From positions 1 to 32,197 of the forward strand of contig PMYB01000093.1 of assembly GCA_003170915.1 (NCBI GenBank): a stretch of DNA of 32,197 bases, read 5' to 3'. The position numbers and the translations under genes were made by a program. The notes under the pieces are model-generated. The model saw nothing but the letters and a program-made list of their open reading frames with translations. It had not been told where the DNA came from and did not search any database. Shown one piece after another: positions 14,321 through 22,419 of the stretch. The DNA is from Bryobacterales bacterium (GTDB taxonomy: Bacteria; Acidobacteriota; Terriglobia; Bryobacterales; Bryobacteraceae). Each line of letters opens with the position of its first letter. The first letter of the stretch is position 1.

Positions 14321-15041
14321 CTACCGCTTTCCCGGCCCCGCCGGCACCTCACTCCCGAATTGGATGGTGGAATCCACCTTGTACATCTTCACGCTGGCGT
14401 CCAGAGGGCGGAGCATTTCCAGAACGATGGCCGCGCCTTGCGTCTTCAGAGAGAAATGCGAGCTTCCGTCGCGCGCCACGGGGAATTCGCGCGCGCCGAA
14501 GGGCGGAATCTGCACTTCGAAGGCGGTGGTGCAGATGGGCTTCAGGTCGGCGGCGGGGTGCGTGGCGGTGGGTGTCGAAAAGAGTCCGCCGGAGGAATAG
14601 CAGGCCGACGCCTTGGCCGTATGCTCCGACGTGTTGATGAGCGAGAGCAGGCCGCCGGGCAGGTCCGTGACATCCCTGGAGAACCAGGGGCTCTCGGTGG
14701 AGTAAACTACCTCGCGGCCGGCGGCGGTCCGCAATTGGTTGCCAACCACGCACTCGGTCGCGCCGCTAACGGCCACTACCGGCGAGAGGCCGGGCGATGG
14801 CACCCGATCCCAAGCGGATGGTGATCTCGGGGTGCCCCGCAATCACCACCAGCGCGCCGCTGGCCCGGTAGGGTTCCACATCCACGACTACCGGCCGGTC
14901 GCTGAGGTTTTGCGGCTCCACCGTGGACGAGCATCGCGGTCCATAGGCCAAGGCAGGCACGACGCTCTCGACTACCCGTTCCTGGCCCGAGGCCAACGCC
15001 AGCGCCGCGAACAGGGGCAGAATCCGCCTCACAGTTCTCAT
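14321..15041 (-). pseudogene. Secreted protein of unknown function, split by a frameshift
   Basis: Reading leftwards from ATG 15041, the first frame encodes a signal peptide (RRILPLFAALALASG) and continues through PVVVDVEPYRASGALVVIAG to a stop at 14766. A second frame, open from 14842 to the TAG at 14321, continues with sensible protein (VVGNQLRTAAGREVVYSTES, LPGGLLSLINTSEHTAKASA, MLRPLDASVKMYKVDSTIQF). The total span is not a multiple of three. A single-base indel in the 14766-14842 overlap would join the halves into one protein of about 240 residues. It could be a true mutation or a sequencing error. The predicted product looks like a beta-rich extracytoplasmic protein; I do not recognise a family. 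Confidence 0.55.
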
Positions 15042-15070
15042 TCTCGCTCACGCCGGTGCGCGCCGCTCGC

Positions 15071-15076
15071 TACAAT
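15071..15076 (+). promoter_or_regulatory. -10 box TACAAT, 7 bases from the hemW start
   Basis: GCTACAAT is followed by seven bases (CGGAAAA) and the GTG start at 15084. The usual start point, about 7 bases after the box, would fall on or next to the G of GTG, so the mRNA is probably leaderless. No convincing -35 hexamer is visible. Confidence 0.5.
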
Positions 15077-15083
15077 CGGAAAA

Positions 15084-16160
15084 GTGCCGGGCGTTTATCT
15101 TGCCTATCCTTTTTGCGCGCAGAAGTGCACCTACTGCAACTTCGCGTCGGGCGTTTACCCGCGCGCTGTGGAGGCGCGCTATCTCGACGCGCTCGAGGCG
15201 CAGATCCGCACCTGCCAGTGGGAATGGATGCCCGAGACGGTGTACCTGGGTGGCGGCACTCCCAGCGGCATGGCGCCGGAGGGCCTGCGCCGGCTGCTTG
15301 AGATCATCCCCGGCCGGCCTTGGGCGGAGGCCACCATCGAAGCGGCGCCCGGAACCATCACCGCCGAAAAAGCCCGCGCCTGGGCGGCTTGCGGCATCAA
15401 CCGCGTGAGCCTCGGAGTCCAGTCGTTCGTGACCAAGGAAATCCGGCGCACCGGCCGCAAGCACACCGCCCAAACGGTGGCCGATGAGATCGGCACGCTG
15501 CGCGATGCCGACATCGGCAACGTGAACATCGACCTCATCGCCGGACTCAGCGGGCAGACAGAGGCGAGCTGGCGCGAATCGCTCGACTGGATTGAGCGGC
15601 TGGCCCCCGCGCACGTCTCCGTATACATGCTGGAAGTGGATGAGGACAGCCGCCTAGGCAAGGAAATACTAAACGGCGGCGCGCGATACGGGGCGGGGGA
15701 GACGCCCGGCGACGATCGCACGGCGGGGCTCTATGAGATGGCCGTCGAGCGGCTCGACGCGCTGGGCATTGCGCGCTATGAGATCTCGAATTTCGCGCGC
15801 GCCGGCTCGGAATCGCGGCACAATTTGAAGTATTGGAAACTGGAGCCATACGCGGGCTTCGGCGCCGACGCGCATTCCTTCGACGGGCGCGTGCGGAAGC
15901 AAAACCCGGAATCGGTGGAGGAGTATCTCAGTGGGACTGGGCAGGTGTTGGACCCGCCCCACGACGACGAGCGCTTCTTCGTCGGGCTGCGGCTGATGGC
16001 CGGTATTCGCCCCGAGCCGGAGGAATGGCGGCGGTTCGAGCAGCCCATCCGCCGCTTTCTGGATGCCGGGCTGCTCGAAACCGAGGGCGGCGTTTTGCGG
16101 CTCACCGGGCGCGGCGTGCTGCTCTCCAACGAAGTTTTTCAGGAGTTTCTTACACCATGA
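15084..16160 (+). CDS. hemW: HemW-like radical SAM protein (formerly 'oxygen-independent coproporphyrinogen III oxidase-like')
   Basis: 358 residues from GTG 15084; the frame is open further upstream, but the conserved N-terminus ([17 protein letters not shown]) starts here, and the TACAAT box excludes earlier starts. The radical-SAM cysteines are C11-x3-C15-x2-C18. Other family parts: [11 protein letters not shown] (SAM-binding GGGTP), [18 protein letters not shown]-like [20 protein letters not shown] followed by SRHNLKYW, and the C-terminal HemN-type winged domain ([14 protein letters not shown]). In the family HemW binds haem and transfers it to haem proteins such as respiratory enzymes; it does not make protoporphyrinogen. 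That role fits a genome with many c-type cytochromes. The stop overlaps the ltaE start (ATGA). Confidence 0.88.
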   Translation: MPGVYLAYPFCAQKCTYCNFASGVYPRAVEARYLDALEAQIRTCQWEWMPETVYLGGGTPSGMAPEGLRRLLEIIPGRPWAEATIEAAPGTITAEKARAWAACGINRVSLGVQSFVTKEIRRTGRKHTAQTVADEIGTLRDADIGNVNIDLIAGLSGQTEASWRESLDWIERLAPAHVSVYMLEVDEDSRLGKEILNGGARYGAGETPGDDRTAGLYEMAVERLDALGIARYEISNFARAGSESRHNLKYWKLEPYAGFGADAHSFDGRVRKQNPESVEEYLSGTGQVLDPPHDDERFFVGLRLMAGIRPEPEEWRRFEQPIRRFLDAGLLETEGGVLRLTGRGVLLSNEVFQEFLTP

Positions 16161-17185
16161 TCGATCTGCGAAGCGATACCGTGACCAAGCCGACGCCGGC
16201 CATGCGGCGCGCCATGATGGAGGCTGAAGTCGGCGACGACGTTTACGGCGAGGACCCCACCGTAAACCGTCTCGAGCAGCGCGCCGCTGAGATTGCCGGC
16301 AAGGAAGCCGCGCTATTCGTGCCCTCAGGCACCATGGGCAACACCATCGCGGTCAAGCTCCATACCGAGCACGGCCAGGAAGTGATTTGCGATTCCCGCT
16401 CCCACGTGCTGGATTACGAACTGGCCATGATGGCGTGGTTCTCGGGGTGCCTGGCGCGCGCCATCCCCACCGAGGAGGGCATCCTCGCCTGGGACCAGGT
16501 GCGGCGCCACATCCGGCCGCCGCACGCGCACTATGCGCCCACCGGCCTCATCGAAATCGAAAACACGCACAACATGGCGGGCGGGACGGTCTACCCGATG
16601 AGCGTCATCCGGGAAATCTGCGATGGCGCGCACGAGCGCGGTTTGAAGGTGCACATGGATGGCGCGCGGGTGTTCAATGCAGCCGCGGCAATGAACGTGC
16701 AAGTGCGAGAGATTGTGGCTCCCGTGGATACAGTCATGTTCTGTCTCTCGAAAGCGCTGGGCGCGCCGGTGGGTTCCATGCTGGCCGGGCCGGCCGGCCT
16801 GATCGCCAAGGGCCGGCTGTACCGCAAGCGGCTGGGCGGTGGAATGCGGCAGGCGGGGGTTCTGGCCGCCGCGGGGTTGATCGCGCTCGAAGATACGCCC
16901 CAGCGGCTCCCCGAGGATCACGCCAACGCGCGGTTCCTGGCCGAAGGGCTGGCGCGCATTCCCGGCATTCGGATCGACGCGCGGAAGGTGGCCACCAATA
17001 TCGTGGTTTTCGACGTGAGCGGCACGGGCCGCGCCAGCGCCGAAATCAGCGCGCGGCTGAAGGCGCGCGGGGTGCTGATCAACGGTATCAACGAGCGCCT
17101 GATGCGCGCGGTGACGCACTACGACGCCACCCGTGCCGATTGCGCACAGGCCCTGGAGGCGGTAGCCGGCGCAGCGGCAAAATGA
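16157..17185 (+). CDS. ltaE: Low-specificity L-threonine aldolase
   Basis: 342 residues, coupled to hemW by a 4-base ATGA overlap. It is a PLP fold-type I enzyme that splits L-threonine/allo-threonine into glycine and acetaldehyde. Family landmarks: [19 protein letters not shown] at the N-terminus, [29 protein letters not shown] (cofactor phosphate region), [11 protein letters not shown] (Asp pairing with the pyridine N) and [14 protein letters not shown] with the Schiff-base Lys199. The length is normal and all key residues are present. Cytoplasmic. Its link to hemW is probably only transcriptional. Confidence 0.93.
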   Translation: MIDLRSDTVTKPTPAMRRAMMEAEVGDDVYGEDPTVNRLEQRAAEIAGKEAALFVPSGTMGNTIAVKLHTEHGQEVICDSRSHVLDYELAMMAWFSGCLARAIPTEEGILAWDQVRRHIRPPHAHYAPTGLIEIENTHNMAGGTVYPMSVIREICDGAHERGLKVHMDGARVFNAAAAMNVQVREIVAPVDTVMFCLSKALGAPVGSMLAGPAGLIAKGRLYRKRLGGGMRQAGVLAAAGLIALEDTPQRLPEDHANARFLAEGLARIPGIRIDARKVATNIVVFDVSGTGRASAEISARLKARGVLINGINERLMRAVTHYDATRADCAQALEAVAGAAAK

Positions 17186-17232
17186 GTCCGTGAACACGGT
17201 ATCATGGAAGGAAACGTAATCATGTGCTTCCT

Positions 17233-20031
17233 ATGTTGAAATTCATTTCGCTGCTGGCGGGCGCCTCGATCGCGCTGGCGCAGCAGTATTCCATATCGAC
17301 GGTGGCCGGAGGCGCGCCGCCCGCCACGCCGGCCGCGGCCGCGAGTCTCTCGATGGGGCAGCCGGGGCGCGTGGCCATTGATGCCTCGGGCAATCTCTAT
17401 TTCAGCGGCTCGAATTGCGTCTTCAAGATCGACTCCCATGGAACCGTGACGCTCATCGCGGGAACCTCGCGGGCCGGTTTTTCGGGCGACGGCGGCCTCG
17501 CCGTGAATGCGCAATTGAACGCCCCGCAGGGCATCGCTTTCGACGCGGCGAACAATATCTACATTGCGGATTCCAGGAACAACCGCGTCCGCCAGGTGAA
17601 CCCGTCGGGCATCATCACCACCTTCGCCGGCACTGGCGTTATCAGCCCCGGCGGCGGCCCCAGCGCTTACGGTGACGGCGGCCCGGCTGTCAGCGCGCAA
17701 TTGCATCTGCCCATGGGCGTGGCCGTCGACACGTCGGGCAACGTGTACATTGCCGACACCGGCGATAACACCATCCGCAAGGTCACCACCGACGGCAACA
17801 TCGCCACCATTGCCGGCGACAGCTTTCCCAGTTACCAGGGCGATGCCGGCCTGGCCATCAGCGCGGAATTGCACGGCCCCGAGGATGTCGCGGTGGATTC
17901 GTCCGGCAACATCTACATCGCGGACACGGGCAACGCGTACGTCCGCAAGGTCACCAGCGATGGCAACATCAACTTTATCGCCGGCGACGGAAGCATCGGT
18001 TACTCCGGCGATGGCGGGTACGCCACCAGCGCCGACTTGATCGCGCCCTTCGCGCTGGCGGTGGACTCCTCCGGCAATGTCTACTTCGCCGAGAACGGCG
18101 ACAGCCGGATCCGGAGGATCGACGCCAAGAGCCTCGATATCAGCACCGTGGCCGGAAACGGCACGCCCGGATTCTCCGGCGACGGCTCGGACCCCACCAA
18201 AGCGCAGATGAATTCCCCCACCGGCGTGGCCGTGGACTCGGCTGGGAATCTGTATATCGCCGATTCGCTGAACTGCCGCATCCGCAAGGTGGCCTCAGGT
18301 GGAAGCATCTCGACGTTTGCGGGAAACGGCACTCTGAGCTACTCCGGTGACGGTAGCGCGGCCATCCAGGCGCAACTCAACACGCCTCAGGGCGTGGCGG
18401 CGGACTCTTCCGGCAACCTGTACGTCGCGGATACCCTCAACAACGTGGTCCGGAAAGTCTCGCCGAATGGAACCATTTCCAACTTCGCCGGGAATGGCGG
18501 CGCGGGCAGTTCCGGAGACGGCAGCGCGGCCACCAGCGCGCAACTCCACGGGCCACAGGGGCTCGCCGTAGACGCGTCCGGCAATCTCTTTATCGCCGAC
18601 ACGCTGAATGCCAAGGTGCGCAAGGTCTCGACCAACGGCGTCATCGGCACCGTGGTCGGAAGCGGCACTCCCGGCTATGGCGGAGATGGTGGAGCCGCCG
18701 CCAGCGCGCAATTGAATCTGCCCAGCGGCGTGGCGGTGGACTCTACCGGCAACCTGTACATCGCCGACTTCGGCAACAGCCGGGTGCGCGAGGTCTCGGC
18801 CACCAGCGGCGCCATCGGCACCGTGGCCGGGAACGGATCCGCCGGGTACTCCGGCGACGGCGGCGCGGCCGCCAAGGCGCAATTGAATGGTCCCCAGGGC
18901 GTCGCGGTGGATGCCGCCGGCGACCTGTACATCGCGGACACCGAAAACAACCGGATCCGCGAGGTTACCCCCGGTGGCCTCATCGCGACGGTAGCCGGAA
19001 ACGGCGTCGCGGGTTACTCGGGCGATGGGGGGCAAGCCACCAGTGCGCAAGTCGGCAACCCGGTCGGCGTGGCCGTGGATGCCGTGGGCAACATTTTCAC
19101 CGTGGACGCCAGCAATCGCGTGCGCCAGGTCTACCCCAACGGTCTTATCGCGACCATTGCGGGCAACGGCTCGCGGGGCTACTCGGGAGACGGCGGTCTG
19201 GCCACCCAGGCGCAGCTCAATGCTCCCTCCGCCATCGCTTTGGGCAGCAACGGCAACCTGTACGTGGCGGACATGGCCAACAACGCCGTCCGGTTGCTCC
19301 AGTACGCCGGCAGCGGCCTGGCCATCGGCGCGGTGACCAACGCCGCCAGCAACTTCAGCGGACCGGTGGCGCCCGGCGAGGTGGTGGTGCTCTACGGCTC
19401 CGGACTGGGCCCTGCCCGGCTTACGCAGTACCAGCTTGACCCGACCAGCGGGCTGGTGGGCACCAGTCTTGCCGGCACCAGCGTCCTATTCAACGGCACG
19501 CCGGCGCCCGTGCTATATACCTCCGCCACCCAAATCGGCGCCGTAGCACCGTACTCCATATCGGGAGCGAACGTGCAGGTATTCGTCGAGTACCAGGGCC
19601 AGACCAGCGTTCCCGTGACCTTGCCAGTGGCCCCGGTGGCCCCGGCTCTCTTCACCCAGGACAGTTCCGGCAAGGGCCAGGCGGCGGCCTCCAACCAGGA
19701 CGGGACCTTGAACGGGGCGGCTCATCCGGCGAAAGTGGGGAGTTACATCTCGTTTTGGTTGACCGGCGCGGGCCAGATGAATCCCGCGGGTGTGGACGGT
19801 TTGCCGGGAGCCGCTCCCCTGCCGCTGACGGCGGCCCCGGTCGCCGTGACGATTGGCGGACAATCCGTGACGCCGCAGTATGCCGGCCAGGCGCCCAACA
19901 CGGTAGCCGGGGTGATGCAGATCAACGCGCAAATTCCCAGCGGAGTTCAGGCCGGCAGCGCGGTCCCGGTGGTGGTGCAGGTGGGCAGCGTCTCCACCCA
20001 GGCGGGCGTGACCGTGGCAGTGGGGAATTAG
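17233..20031 (+). CDS. Secreted NHL-repeat beta-propeller protein with Solibacter-type C-terminal domain
   Basis: 932 residues from ATG 17233 (a GTG at 17224 in frame is possible). A Sec signal peptide ends near residue 17 (ALA-Q). After one partial blade, eleven near-identical NHL repeats of about 56 residues fill residues 82-695, each with the pattern YSGDGG-A-AQLN-P-GVAVD-SGN-YIAD--N-RIRKV---G-I-T-AGNG. Twelve blades in all would make two six-bladed propellers. From about residue 700 a separate domain starts (AVTNAASNFSGPVAPGEVVV, LYGSGLGPA, YSISGANVQVFVEYQG, YISFWLTGAGQMNP, GVMQINAQIPSG), matching the TIGR03437 domain known from Solibacter relatives. The likely role is extracellular binding or cell-surface recognition; no catalytic site is seen. 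It stands alone: transcription starts after ltaE, and it converges on the GNAT gene 23 bases downstream. Confidence 0.88.
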   Translation: MLKFISLLAGASIALAQQYSISTVAGGAPPATPAAAASLSMGQPGRVAIDASGNLYFSGSNCVFKIDSHGTVTLIAGTSRAGFSGDGGLAVNAQLNAPQGIAFDAANNIYIADSRNNRVRQVNPSGIITTFAGTGVISPGGGPSAYGDGGPAVSAQLHLPMGVAVDTSGNVYIADTGDNTIRKVTTDGNIATIAGDSFPSYQGDAGLAISAELHGPEDVAVDSSGNIYIADTGNAYVRKVTSDGNINFIAGDGSIGYSGDGGYATSADLIAPFALAVDSSGNVYFAENGDSRIRRIDAKSLDISTVAGNGTPGFSGDGSDPTKAQMNSPTGVAVDSAGNLYIADSLNCRIRKVASGGSISTFAGNGTLSYSGDGSAAIQAQLNTPQGVAADSSGNLYVADTLNNVVRKVSPNGTISNFAGNGGAGSSGDGSAATSAQLHGPQGLAVDASGNLFIADTLNAKVRKVSTNGVIGTVVGSGTPGYGGDGGAAASAQLNLPSGVAVDSTGNLYIADFGNSRVREVSATSGAIGTVAGNGSAGYSGDGGAAAKAQLNGPQGVAVDAAGDLYIADTENNRIREVTPGGLIATVAGNGVAGYSGDGGQATSAQVGNPVGVAVDAVGNIFTVDASNRVRQVYPNGLIATIAGNGSRGYSGDGGLATQAQLNAPSAIALGSNGNLYVADMANNAVRLLQYAGSGLAIGAVTNAASNFSGPVAPGEVVVLYGSGLGPARLTQYQLDPTSGLVGTSLAGTSVLFNGTPAPVLYTSATQIGAVAPYSISGANVQVFVEYQGQTSVPVTLPVAPVAPALFTQDSSGKGQAAASNQDGTLNGAAHPAKVGSYISFWLTGAGQMNPAGVDGLPGAAPLPLTAAPVAVTIGGQSVTPQYAGQAPNTVAGVMQINAQIPSGVQAGSAVPVVVQVGSVSTQAGVTVAVGN
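17476..19314 (+). repeat. Eleven in-frame tandem repeats of about 168 bp (NHL blades)
   Basis: The period is 55-57 codons, with one longer first unit. Repeated DNA phrases include TCCGGCGACGGCGG and GTGGACTC[C/G]-[T/G]CCGGCAA, and units in the second half (18340-19310) look more alike than the first ones. The repeats are coding and match a protein fold; they are not a CRISPR. High identity could allow copy-number change by recombination. Confidence 0.85.
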
Positions 20032-20054
20032 CGGGGGGAGGACAGCGGCTCCCG

Positions 20055-20540
20055 CTACGGGCCACCCGCCCGCTCTTTGGATTCCCACTCCTCGCGCAGC
20101 ATGGCGTACAAGAAGCAGTCCTTCCACTCGCCGTGGATTTTGAGGTTGCTCTTGAGGAAGCCTTCCTTGCGCATCCCGATCTTTTCCAGCACCCTTCCGG
20201 ACGCCGGATTCTCAGGTAGGCAGATGGCCCAGATCCGATGAAGCTGGACTTCGCCGAACCCCAGAGCCGTCAGTTGTCCGGCGCAGCAGGCGCCCAGACC
20301 CCGACCCCAGCACGCCGGATCCAGCAGGTACCAGAGCTCGCCTTCTTCCGCTCCGTGGAGGATCGCAATTCCGCCCAATCCGATGAGCCCGCCGGAATCC
20401 GCGTCCACGGCCGCTCGAACTACGGAACGCCAGGCGGGCGAAGCATGCTCATCCATGGCAGCGCGGAGGAACTTCCCGGATTCCTCCCTGGAACAGAGCG
20501 GCAGCAGCATGTAGCGCACAACATCCCAGGACGCCCCCAC
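20055..20540 (-). CDS. GNAT-family N-acetyltransferase (RimJ/RimL-like), N-terminally short
   Basis: 161 residues from GTG 20540 (ATG 20510 is an alternative). Acetyl-CoA site: GELWYLLDPACWGRGLGACC (motif A with GRGLGA), then HRIWAICLPENPASGRVLEK and IGMRKEGFLKSNLKIHGEWK, typical of RimJ/RimL-type proteins that acetylate N-terminal amines or small molecules. The usual opening ETERLxLRP strand and about 40 residues are missing: the ORF starts in the middle (DVVRYMLLPLCSREESGKFL). The upstream methyltransferase stop (TAG) is in the same frame, three codons before the GTG. It may be a decaying gene, or an unusual short form. Confidence 0.7.
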   Translation of the reverse strand: MGASWDVVRYMLLPLCSREESGKFLRAAMDEHASPAWRSVVRAAVDADSGGLIGLGGIAILHGAEEGELWYLLDPACWGRGLGACCAGQLTALGFGEVQLHRIWAICLPENPASGRVLEKIGMRKEGFLKSNLKIHGEWKDCFLYAMLREEWESKERAGGP

Positions 20541-20549
20541 CGTGCGGTC

Positions 20550-22067
20550 CTATTCCCCCAGCAGAAAGCCCCTCTGCAACATCTCGCGGAGCACCGCCAG
20601 CGATCCGCGGGCTACCGCGTCGAAGCTCACTCCCAGGCGCCCGGCCACTTCCTCGAGCACTTCCCGCACGGTCTTGGGTCCTTCGAAGGCCTTGAGCATA
20701 TTAGCCACGTGGGCGTCCACGGAAGCCTGGAACCGGAAGCCGGTGCCCTGGCGAAGCCAGTAGCTCGCATCGCTCCACGCCTCGCCCGACCAGGTTCGCG
20801 TAGTCTCCAGCGCCAGCCCCGGCGCCATCCGCAACTTCCACTCCAGCAGGCCGGAATCGTCCTTCATCCGGTCCAGCGCGTCGCGAGCTTCGAACATCCG
20901 CCACACCGCATCGCCGAACGGTTGCGGCGGGCGCGGAGGCAGTTCCTCGAAGCGCACCCAGTTCTCGCCGGGCCCATAGGGCACCCCGCTGCGCCGCCGC
21001 ATGGCGATCAGGCCCTCGGAAATGGAAGCGACATGCAACCGCTCGAAGTAATCGGCGTATTCGCCATATACCCGGCTCTGCACTTCGGCGTCGATGACGT
21101 CGGTGTCGTAAACCGTCTCTTCGGCGTGATCGAGAGCGGTCTTGGTTCGCATGCGCAAGACCAGCGCGTCGCACCCGGAATTGCGGAACCACCCGGCGAT
21201 GCGCTCTTTCCAGTCCACGCCGGTGAAGTCGGGCCATTCGGCGGTGCACTGAAAGAGCCCTCCTTCCTCGAGGAATTCCGGCGCCTGGCCAACGATCTTG
21301 CGGCAGAGGCCATCGAGTTCCATGCCGCTGTCGCGGTAAGCGTAACGGACGCCGGGGCCGATCACGCACGGGGGATTGGCCACCATCAGGCCGAACTTGC
21401 GCCCCGCGGCCGGCTCGAAAGCGTCTCCCGTGGCGAACTCGGCATCGGAGATTCCGTTCAATCGTGCGTTGAATTGAGCGAATGCAATGGCCCGCGGGTT
21501 GATGTCGGTGGCCAGCAAGTGTCCGCCGGCGCGCGCCGCCACGAAGCCCATGACGCCGCATCCCGCGCCGAGGTCGAGGATGTTGCGGAAGCCCCGCCGC
21601 ACCGTGAACAGGGCCAGGCTCACCGTGCTGTTCGTGACGCCGGAGACGATGTCCGGGCCGGCTCCACGGTCGAGCAACTCCGGTTTATCGGCCGCCAGAA
21701 TCAGGCCTTCGTAAAGGTACAAGGCCACCAGGCCGCGGACGGAATCCCCCTCCGCATGCACCAGTCCCGCTTCCACCCACTCTTCGAGCGGGACCGGGGC
21801 CATGGCGGCGCGAGCTTCCCGGACGCCCGAGGGAACGCCCATGAGGAAGAGGCGCACGAAAGTGTCCAGCGGCCTGCCGGCGGCCGTCATCCGCATCACC
21901 CGCGGGATGTTCCGGCCGCCCCGGGCTCGTCCCTCTATCTCCGTGGGGAGATTGTCGGTGATCGGAAGGATACCCGCCGCGCGCAGCACATCGCGGAAGC
22001 GCGCGGCCTGTTCCGTACTGACCGCCGCCAGGCGTTCGGCATCCGCTCTAGCCGGGTATGGTTCCAT
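20550..22067 (-). CDS. Class I SAM-dependent methyltransferase with extra N- and C-terminal domains (HemK/PrmC-like core)
   Basis: 505 residues from ATG 22067. The N-terminal part (about 1-155) is helical (RFRDVLRAAG, TFVRLFLMG, LVALYLYEGLILAADKP), as in DUF7059-type methyltransferases. The core has motif I DLGAGCGVMGFVA (165-177), an acidic end of strand 2 (LLATDINPRAIAFA) and the catalytic NPPC (231-234) in place of NPPY. This N-P-P-(Y/F/C) class acts on nitrogens of Gln, Ade or Gua in proteins or nucleic acids. The last 150 residues form an extra domain ending in a winged-helix-like tail (VREVLEEVAGRLGVSFDAVA). Substrate unknown. The gene is divergent from the decahaem cytochrome gene, with a 350-base region between. 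Confidence 0.8.
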   Translation of the reverse strand: MEPYPARADAERLAAVSTEQAARFRDVLRAAGILPITDNLPTEIEGRARGGRNIPRVMRMTAAGRPLDTFVRLFLMGVPSGVREARAAMAPVPLEEWVEAGLVHAEGDSVRGLVALYLYEGLILAADKPELLDRGAGPDIVSGVTNSTVSLALFTVRRGFRNILDLGAGCGVMGFVAARAGGHLLATDINPRAIAFAQFNARLNGISDAEFATGDAFEPAAGRKFGLMVANPPCVIGPGVRYAYRDSGMELDGLCRKIVGQAPEFLEEGGLFQCTAEWPDFTGVDWKERIAGWFRNSGCDALVLRMRTKTALDHAEETVYDTDVIDAEVQSRVYGEYADYFERLHVASISEGLIAMRRRSGVPYGPGENWVRFEELPPRPPQPFGDAVWRMFEARDALDRMKDDSGLLEWKLRMAPGLALETTRTWSGEAWSDASYWLRQGTGFRFQASVDAHVANMLKAFEGPKTVREVLEEVAGRLGVSFDAVARGSLAVLREMLQRGFLLGE

Positions 22068-22230
22068 TCTTTACACGTTACGGCATGGGCCGCAATTGTT
22101 CAAAGCGGATCTTCCAATTCGGCCGGCTTGCAATCCGCGGGCTGGGCACAGGGTCGGTCGCTCCCCCCAACTTTCCACCCGCAACTGCCCGAAATGCCAC
22201 AATACCCAAGCACTAAGCGCGTGGTGGTGC

Positions 22231-22265
22231 GGGGGTGGGCATCAGAGACGTCTTCTCCCACCCCG
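22231..22265. other. Nested inverted repeat between the methyltransferase and decahaem genes
   Basis: GGGGTGGG (near 22232-22239) pairs with CCCACCCC (22257-22264), enclosing 17 bases that contain the perfect palindrome AGACGTCT (22246-22253). No T tract follows, so a terminator is unlikely. It lies 155 bases upstream of the decahaem start. An operator is possible. The remainder of 22068-22419 shows only the promoter listed next. Confidence 0.35.
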
Positions 22266-22367
22266 ACGCTTCCGCCACACATGTAAAACAATTCCTCAAT
22301 CCCTGTGGATTTTTTCCACGCTTTGCCCGGCTTCCCTTCGCAAGACCGACTATGGATAAAAACTTGC

Positions 22368-22373
22368 TACAAT
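22368..22373 (+). promoter_or_regulatory. Extended -10 box (TGC TACAAT) of the decahaem cytochrome gene
   Basis: TTGCTACAATAT has a TG one base before the hexamer, the extended -10 arrangement that can dispense with a -35 box. It lies in an AT-rich stretch (22351-22410) that stands out from the GC-rich surroundings. The leader to the ATG at 22420 would be about 40 bases and carries the SD-like AGAGGTG. Confidence 0.55.
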
Positions 22374-22419
22374 ATACAAGATTTTAAGGTATAGTATTCT
22401 TTAACAGCAGAGGTGAACC

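Noticed and set aside
14231-14330. A complete functional tRNA-Pro gene
   Set aside because: No 5' acceptor strand pairs with CGCCCCG at the expected distance and the first half of the D arm is missing; an upstream CGGGGC at 14335-14340 is too far away and mismatched.
14739-15083. N-terminal extension of hemW
   Set aside because: It lies over the opposite-strand secreted-protein gene, and the conserved HemW start and the TACAAT box place the start at 15084.
17476-19314. Regular 168-bp repeats, considered as a CRISPR or satellite array
   Set aside because: The units are in frame, encode the NHL blade pattern throughout, and have no constant repeat with unique spacers.
20238-22286. 682-codon plus-strand ORF
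   Set aside because: It is antisense to the methyltransferase and GNAT genes; it is rich in Arg/His/Pro, as expected from reversed GC-rich coding DNA.
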